From Hypomesus transpacificus (taxonomy: Eukaryota; Chordata; Actinopteri; Osmeriformes; Osmeridae), in NCBI RefSeq assembly GCF_021917145.1, contig NC_061062.1:1554616-1618615 (forward strand): a stretch of DNA of 64,000 nt, in the 5' to 3' direction. Under the pieces are notes generated by a model that made no database searches, was not told the origin of the DNA, and saw only the letters and a list, made by a program, of their open reading frames with translations. Made by a program: the position numbers and the translations under genes. Below, in pieces: positions 52,736 through 64,000 of the stretch; the first letter of the stretch is position 1, and the number at the start of each line of letters is the position of its first letter.

Positions 52736-52862
52736 CTGGTCCTTCACTAGAGCCCTGCTCCAGAGCCTGGTCCTTCACTAGAGCCCTGCTCCAGAGCCTG
52801 GTCCTTCACTAGAGCCCTGCTCCAGAGCCTGGTCCTTCACTAGAGCCCTGCTCCAGAGCCTC
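52736..52862. repeat. 31-bp minisatellite, 4 copies
   Basis: The unit contains CTGGTCCTTCACTAGAGCCC followed by TGCTCCAGAGC, copies identical. It lies upstream of the first jdp2 coding exon, probably in a 5' intron. Confidence 0.95.
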
Positions 52863-55110
52863 TCCTCTTGGCTTTCACACACTAGACATGGGTGGTTTTG
52901 TCTTCTTTTTTTTTTTTTTTACCAGAATTGTACGACCTTTCAGTCTTTTTAGTTTTGAGCGTAAGTTTGAACAGCTATACTTGCACGTGAGATGAAAGGA
53001 GTGAGAGAGGCAGTGACAGTGGAGAGAGACAGATCTTTCTGCAGGAGTCCGGCAAATGTTTCTCAATGAAACAATATGATAACTAAGGTTCTACCCTAAA
53101 TAAGGTCCACTATTAAAAAAGAATTAAGGGAAATGGCAGCATCTCTCTTATTTCAATATTTGATGTACTAACAGGCATTTTTGGGCAACAATTCAATGCC
53201 AGGACTAATTTCAGTGAACTAACAAAACAGAAAATCTTGGTGTGTGGAGAAAGAAGTTGCCAAGTACAACAGAAACCATAACTCTACCATAGATATCAAA
53301 CAAAGGACACTGCAGACCATTTTCCCTCAGACACCTACAGCACCAGACTGTGCTACACAACGCACCACAAATGACTTCACAGGGCAAACTACAGACATGA
53401 TTGGAGACTACTGAACCAGGATGTGTCACTTTGTGTTTCAAGAGAACAATACTCTACACAGAATCACTCACTATGCGTGTTCGCCTTGGATGTAAACCAT
53501 CCTTTCCTAAATGAGAGGTTGCTTGTGTGGGCCCAGACTGTACGGAGTTCAGCAATGACAGAGGGAATGATGAGGTGAAAAAGCAACAAGGTTTCCTTTG
53601 TTTGGGTTACACAGGGCAGCTAAGGAAAGCTGGCAGCCTGTGGGCCACTGGATCCAGGAATATCAACACTAGTATCTACACTCTCAAGTGTAATAAGTGC
53701 TGATTCTGAAATCTGGCAGAAATTGAGAACCTTGTCCTAAGAATTGTGCCAATAGTGTGTAAGATGTGAATTGAATCAATGTTTTACAAATATGGAGAGA
53801 AAAAAACACACCAACTATTAGGAAGATACACAGAGCAGAAATGTGATGGAATTTGCACGTTTTCGCACTATTTAAATGCACCACATAACTTCTTACTATA
53901 GTAAAAATAACTTTGGTATGATGACAATGATTTTTGTAGTGTATTAACTAACTAACCAAACTTAAAAAAGACCAAGTGTTTTGAAAGCAATACATCATTT
54001 TGTCACATAGTTTCATTAAATGTGCTTTGATCATGTCAGTTCAATAACTTGTTCTGATAAGAGGCCATTAAAACTTTAGGCACGGGTGTCGTCAATAACA
54101 TCAGAACAAAGTCATGATGTAGAACCTTGATTAATAACGCGGTACTTTCAGTCATGAGTCAATTTCAAAGCGGAAGTTATTCTACAGTACGGCATGCTTC
54201 TTATGTAACACTTCTTTTGCAGCTTGCCACAAGATCATCTTGACTACAAAGTCAAAGATGCAAGTTAAATATCTATATATGTATATTTATATTTAGAGAA
54301 TATAGTCATGAGCCAAATGTTAATGGCTCGCTTAAGTTTTGTATAAACGTATTGCAAAATTCTAGTAGTTTTCACATTGTGTAAACTATTGTAACGAGGA
54401 AAGCATGCACACAAAGGTTTTTGCAATTTTGTACACTTAATGTAGATTTGTATTTCGACTTCTAAAACCACATTTGATCAATAATGTTGTTGTAGATAAA
54501 GAGAGGATTGTGCATGTTGGCCCGAGACCCTCGAAGGCTGCTGACGGCGGTTCACAGCCCATGCGTGGCGCGCCTACATAATCAGTATTTCTCGCCAGAG
54601 AAGTAATTTACAAACCTGACTTTGATCCTAAGTGCAACAGCTGTCCTTTCCTCTGATCAGGTGAAGGTCGAGAGTAGATTTTAAAAAGTGGAAACCGTTG
54701 CATCAGCCCGTTTTAAATAGTGATCCCTATCTGGGAGGATTTGGGAATGCGGAAATTAGTTATGCCAACTAGACGTAAGCAGGGATGTAAAAAAGTACAG
54801 TCAGAAAGTGGGGAGAGAGAAGTGGGGAAGTCCAGTCCGCTCCTCCCCTAGAAACTAAAACATCCACTCTGCAGACCCATTAGCTCCGCGTAGGCTGCTG
54901 CGCATTTCAGCAGGGTCACCCCTGCAGAGATTAACCACCTGAAACATTTACAGAACGATCAACACTGATGTGCAGAACACACCCTGACCTTTAATTACTG
55001 GTACATGCTGTATTGTGAAAACTGCTATTGAAATGTAAAACGATACCAAATTCCATGGTAGGTTAATTGAATGAATATTTAATGTGGTTCATCAATAAGC
55101 AATCAATGCT
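52863..55110. other. jdp2 upstream and fos downstream intergenic region
   Basis: No coding exon found. A poly-T run is at about 52908-52920. The first jdp2 noncoding exon and promoter should lie here but cannot be placed from sequence alone. Confidence 0.5.
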
Positions 55111-55119
55111 TGAACTTTT

Positions 55120-55129
55120 TTTATTTATT
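55120..55129 (-). terminator. fos: Overlapping AATAAA signals and AU-rich zone in the fos 3' UTR
   Basis: On the minus strand two overlapping AATAAA hexamers lie about 540 bases after the fos stop. Just upstream (55145-55175) is an A/U-rich stretch with ATTTA-type pentamers. Mammalian c-fos has an AU-rich instability element at a similar distance. The function is inferred from position and composition. Confidence 0.5.
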
Positions 55130-55664
55130 CGACAAGTCAAAAATTTAAGGTAAAAAAATAAATTATCGTAAATTACATCTTGATAGATATAGCACTGGAT
55201 GTTTTCATGGAAAACTCTAAACATTGTAACAATGGGTCAAATCACATTTGATGACATTGAGGTATGCAAGTACTTAACATAGATACGCATGTTTGCTTTA
55301 ACACAACATTTATAGTTAGTAATACACTGTTGCCATCAAAACACAAAACCATACAGTCAATTCCACAATACATTATAGATCTAGTTTCAGACCAAACATA
55401 TATTAAATCTGAAAATATCTGGAATTTCTCTGCATGCGTTTACCTCAGAATATGCTTGATCTTCATGTGTTGAATCAAAAGCCATGCTTTAGCTACATCA
55501 GAGAACCTAGAGGACGTTTTGACTTCCTCCTGAAGTCCCATAGCACATTCCATAGATGTTATCCTTGAAGCGCTTACATGATAACACTATTGCATCGACG
55601 TCCGGTATCATATCTGACAAACAGCCACCATTGGAACTGTAATCTTTAATAATTTTTCTTTACA

Positions 55665-57916
<2,252 letters not shown>

Positions 57917-58013
57917 GTCTTGCCAAAATCTTGTCTCATGCGTTCAAAAATTGAAAGACGACCCACTCCAGGTTTATACCTGGTTACTGGTAAGCCTCGT
58001 GAGCAAGCCCCTC

Positions 58014-58021
58014 CTTTTATA
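58014..58021 (-). promoter_or_regulatory. fos: fos TATA box (TATAAAAG)
   Basis: On the minus strand TATAAAAG lies about 98 bases upstream of the fos ATG and is followed by a GC-containing stretch. Strong TATA boxes are characteristic of c-fos genes. A shorter TATAAA-like sequence closer to the ATG (about 57974-57979) is a weaker alternative and would leave a shorter leader. Confidence 0.65.
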
Positions 58022-58537
58022 GTCTGCCAGTACTTTATGAATGAACTAAGACTGTACCATCTAAGGAGGGGAGTCACTTAAACAATGAAAAGAACATCCT
58101 CTACATTTCCGATAAACATCTCATCTGCTAAATTAAATCTATTCTTACAAGTAATTGCCCCTAATCCCCAAAGCTTGAACCGTAGGCTATAGTATGATTT
58201 GCCTGTTTGGTATGAAGCAGTCTATGAAAAATAGCCTATATGAAAAATCCGAAGGATTATTTGTGCTCCCTTCAGAAGATCATATTTTGGTGATTTTAAA
58301 TGTGTTTGATATGAATATGTTGTCCACAATAAATATCAGTTACTTCAATAGCCTGATGTAGAATATTGTCATTGCAAGGATTTTTTGTTGTTGTTGCAGC
58401 ATGCATGTGTATACCTATACCATAGACTGTATGTAGATTATGTAGGCCTATGTAGTCTATACTGTAAGGTGGACACACTATCAAAGAGGATAGAAGCTGA
58501 CGTTGTATGTTTAGAACTATTTAGAACAGGACGAAAT

Positions 58538-58547
58538 CCATATAAGG
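58538..58547. promoter_or_regulatory. fos: CArG box (CCATATAAGG), candidate fos serum response element
   Basis: A perfect CC(A/T)6GG motif lies about 520 bases upstream of the TATA box. On the plus strand it is preceded by ACAGGACG and followed by TGACGTTC six bases later. The layout resembles the ETS/CArG/FAP arrangement of the mammalian c-fos serum response element but runs in the opposite orientation relative to fos. SRF and ternary complex factor binding is inferred. Confidence 0.55.
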
Positions 58548-59094
58548 ACCCATGACGTTCTAGGATTCCTTTCCCTGTATGACATAAAGATTGTAAAGAA
58601 ATGTTGCTTATGTAGCCTATGTATGAATCTAAAGAATAAAATACAATATTTTCCAAAGAAACACATTCACATAGCCTATATTTTTGGGTAGCCTACTTAC
58701 TAACATCGGACAGATTTATTTCGATATGGTGAGGAACATGTAAACCATTTCATTCGAATGGGTGCAGGCCTTTTTTTGGAGTTATAGAATAATATGACCC
58801 CAATTCTGAACCAGATGTAGGCATACGATTTGAGGTACATACATAGCTCTATATCTAACCATATTACACACTGCACTGTGTACTGTGTTTAGTATCCGTT
58901 GGATTGTTTGACGAAATGTATGTTTCAGAGACTACAATTTCAACGCAGAGTTGTTGTTTTGTGCCAACCTTGGTCATATCAGGCAACAGAGATAAGCTCC
59001 GCACCGGATGTATCTCCTCTGGAACTCAAACAGCCGGATCGTAGAAACAGTTTTTTAGTTGTGAGGGAAACGAGGTTAGAAGAGAAAGGGTCGT

Positions 59095-59125
59095 GGCGTA
59101 ATCACGTGACTTATCCCGGAAGAGA
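59095..59125 (+). promoter_or_regulatory. tmed10: tmed10 core promoter candidate: TCACGTGA E-box and ETS site
   Basis: TCACGTGA (59102-59109), a palindromic E-box of the USF/MiT type, is followed by CCGGAAG (59116-59122), an ETS core. Both lie about 80-100 bases before the tmed10 ATG. This pairing is common at housekeeping promoters without a TATA box. The transcription start is not visible. Confidence 0.45.
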
Positions 59126-59199
59126 GTAGCACCACCAGACAAGCTGCTTTTGACAGCCGCATCTTTAGCATATACATATATTCTGGTGACAAGACAGAT

Positions 59200-60715
59200 A
59201 TGTCTAGATTTTTTGTGTTGTTTTTTGTATTTATCCTGATTGATTTTTCCTTTTCAATCACGTTCTTTTTGCCATCAAATCTTCGAAAATGTTTGCGGGA
59301 AGAGATTCACAAAGACGTGCTCGTCACAGGCGAATACGAAGTTAGCGAACAACCGACTGCTAAAACCAATCTGAAGGTAACACGTCGCAAGTTAGCCTAT
59401 TCAATTCGACATGATGCTAATTAGGTGTACCCTTCTTTTTGACCAAGAAAGTGGTTTGCAACATGTTCTACCTTTTATAAATCGAAATTAAATCGGCGAT
59501 CTCTATCTACATTTTCTCCAGCGAGGCAGCCTAAGATTTATCTTAATAAGATTCTCTTTGGCCCTTATTCTCTCACAGCTGTCAGAAATTAGAAGGATAT
59601 CTGTAGTTTGTAAATCATTCAAATGCACTGCTTCTTTTGTGTCTTGCACAGATTACGGATTCATCAGGTCACACATTATATTCCAAGGAGGATGCTTCGA
59701 AAGGGAAGTTTGCCTTTACAACGGAAGACTATGACATGTTTGAAGTTTGCTTTGAAAGTAAATCCCCCATGGGTGAGTACCGAGTAGCCTACATGTAAAT
59801 AATAATTGTCTGTAATTGTCAAGAGTAGCCTAGGATCGGATCATATTTGGTGAGACTGAAAAGGACAGGACTGAATACATGTTTGTCGTGTTTTTATCCT
59901 CGGTTACACAGGCACGAGAGCCCCAGACCAGCAGGTTGATCTCGACATGAAACATGGTGTGGAGGCTAAAAACTATGAGGAGGTAAATGACTTGCACTTG
60001 CACTGACGCAGGACATTCAAATGGTTAATTTTTACAATTATGTTAATAGATCAGCAGCTGCACCTGAGTTGTGTTCTGGTTGGTAACGTTTCTTAACGTC
60101 CGCTGCTCTTATCGTTGGCTCAGATTGCTAAAGTGGAGAAGCTGAAGCCGCTGGAGGTGGAGCTAAGACGTCTGGAAGACCTGTCGGAGTCCATCGTTAA
60201 TGACTTTGCCTACATGAAGAAGCGCGAGGAGGAGATGAGGGACACGAACGGTGAGTGCTGAACGATGAACGTTGAGTCAAGCCCATTACCCTCAGCATCA
60301 GTGATGGCACGAGGACAATGAGAGTCTGCTGTATTGGCGGCACATGGAGGATCAACTGTATATTAGTCAGGCTGTGATAATGCGTTTCACTATCTGTGTG
60401 TGTGTGTGTGTGTAGTATCTCATGAGAATTTCTCTCTGATCGAGCAGCATGTTAGGGGGTTCCTTCAGTATGTGTCAGATTGCTGGTGCAACACCTACCT
60501 CCAAACAGATTTGGACTTGTTTCTGTCTTTTGATTGAGGACCGCTGTTAATCTCATGGCTAAAAAAAATGTGTTCCCCCTTCAACTGTTCCAGAATCCAC
60601 CAACACACGGGTGCTCTACTTCAGCATCTTCTCCATGTGCTGCCTGATTGGCCTGGCCACGTGGCAGGTCTTCTACCTGAGAAGATTCTTCAAGGCAAAG
60701 AAGCTTATTGAGTAA
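59200..60715 (+). CDS. tmed10: tmed10, p24 family cargo receptor (TMP21)
   Basis: TMED10 cycles between ER and Golgi in COPII and COPI vesicles, sorting GPI-anchored and other cargo. Five exons were read: 59200-59376, 59652-59772, 59912-59982, 60124-60250 and 60594-60715. All phases join, giving 205 residues (human 219). Residues 1-20 form a hydrophobic signal peptide. The GOLD domain begins [20 protein letters not shown] and includes [18 protein letters not shown], with the conserved cysteine pair. A coiled coil follows ([20 protein letters not shown]), then one membrane helix. The cytosolic tail is [13 protein letters not shown], with the FF (COPII) and KK (COPI) signals. AATAAA at 61047-61052 is the likely polyadenylation signal. 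It lies tail-to-tail with mlh3. Confidence 0.98.
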
Positions 60716-61046
60716 AAGCCAGACAGTATATGAAGCTTGTTCTAAGATGGATTCATTCACAAGAATTGGAAGTCAACCGTAGAGTTTGTAAAACGTTTAG
60801 GTTTGGAGAATTGTAGTGTCCTCCTTCAAGATTTTTTTATGACTGGTTTCGAATACAAATGACACTGTTACAAATTAGGATATCGTTTGGCTACTGCTTG
60901 AGGTCAATTCAATAGTTTATAAACATTTATAAAATCTTATGTTGGGTTAAATAACAATACATATTTAAATGTCTCCAATTTACAAATAGCAGCGATGTAC
61001 AATGACAGCGATGCCCCGTGGATGTCAGGAACATGACATGTTTTTG

Positions 61047-61052
61047 AATAAA
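61047..61052 (+). terminator. tmed10: tmed10 polyadenylation signal AATAAA
   Basis: AATAAA about 330 bases after the tmed10 stop. The opposing mlh3 signal (AATAAA on minus, 61168-61173) lies about 120 bases further right. The two UTRs therefore probably abut or overlap slightly. Confidence 0.6.
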
Positions 61053-61167
61053 AAAACTCCACTTTTCTCTCCACTGTCATTTCTGTGGCCTATTTAGAAT
61101 TGTATTTTTGAGATGAGGGTGTTTACATATTGATCAAGACATGGTGTTTAAAAGCTTTTTTTCTTCA

Positions 61168-61173
61168 TTTATT
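61168..61173 (-). terminator. mlh3: Probable mlh3 polyadenylation signal
   Basis: On the minus strand AATAAA occurs about 60 bases after the mlh3 stop at 61234. That gives a very short 3' UTR ending before the tmed10 signal. Confidence 0.45.
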
Positions 61174-61233
61174 TAAGGAGCTATAATAAATAATAATTAA
61201 TTTCTGGTTGTTTGACTGGTTAGATGGGCACAG

Positions 61234-64000
<2,767 letters not shown>

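Overview
This is vertebrate nuclear DNA, almost certainly from a teleost fish. Every coding call comes from exon-by-exon reading: each exon has AG/GT borders and its reading phase joins the next exon. No bacterial, plasmid or phage features are present. Fish-type tRNA-derived SINEs and LINE 3' tails support the assignment.

Seven protein genes are recognised, left to right: ttll5 (minus; enters from beyond the left edge and starts near 31,971), erg28 (plus, 33,670-36,426), flvcr2 (minus, about 39,561-49,624), jdp2 (minus, 51,185-52,151), fos (minus, 55,665-57,916), tmed10 (plus, 59,200-60,715) and mlh3 (minus, 61,234 to beyond the right edge). This is the neighbourhood I remember from human 14q24.3 (MLH3, TMED10, FOS, JDP2, FLVCR2, TTLL5/ERG28). 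Here batf is missing between jdp2 and flvcr2, NEK9/ZC2HC1C/ACYP1 are missing between tmed10 and mlh3, and mlh3 points the opposite way relative to tmed10.

The two halves differ sharply. Positions 1-31,000 (ttll5) carry about 25 unrelated tandem arrays with units of 3-82 bp. The largest is a 48-copy 34-bp minisatellite at 16,133-17,768. Many arrays touch or lie within 100 bp of ttll5 splice sites, and at least three contain copies of the splice junction itself. Several long open frames here are products of these arrays and not genes. From 31,000 to 64,000 the sequence is ordinary compact fish DNA with scattered SINE and LINE remnants.

The genes do not form one pathway. ttll5 glutamylates tubulin; erg28 is an ER sterol-synthesis scaffold and shares a head-to-head promoter region with ttll5; flvcr2 is a membrane transporter; jdp2 and fos are linked AP-1 family bZIP genes; tmed10 is a p24 cargo receptor; mlh3 is a mismatch-repair and meiotic endonuclease subunit. 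A 100-N assembly gap (25,949-26,048) interrupts ttll5 inside its catalytic domain. I found no convincing new enzyme system. The most unusual signal is the tandem-array invasion of exon borders in ttll5, with a similar case at the jdp2 stop codon.
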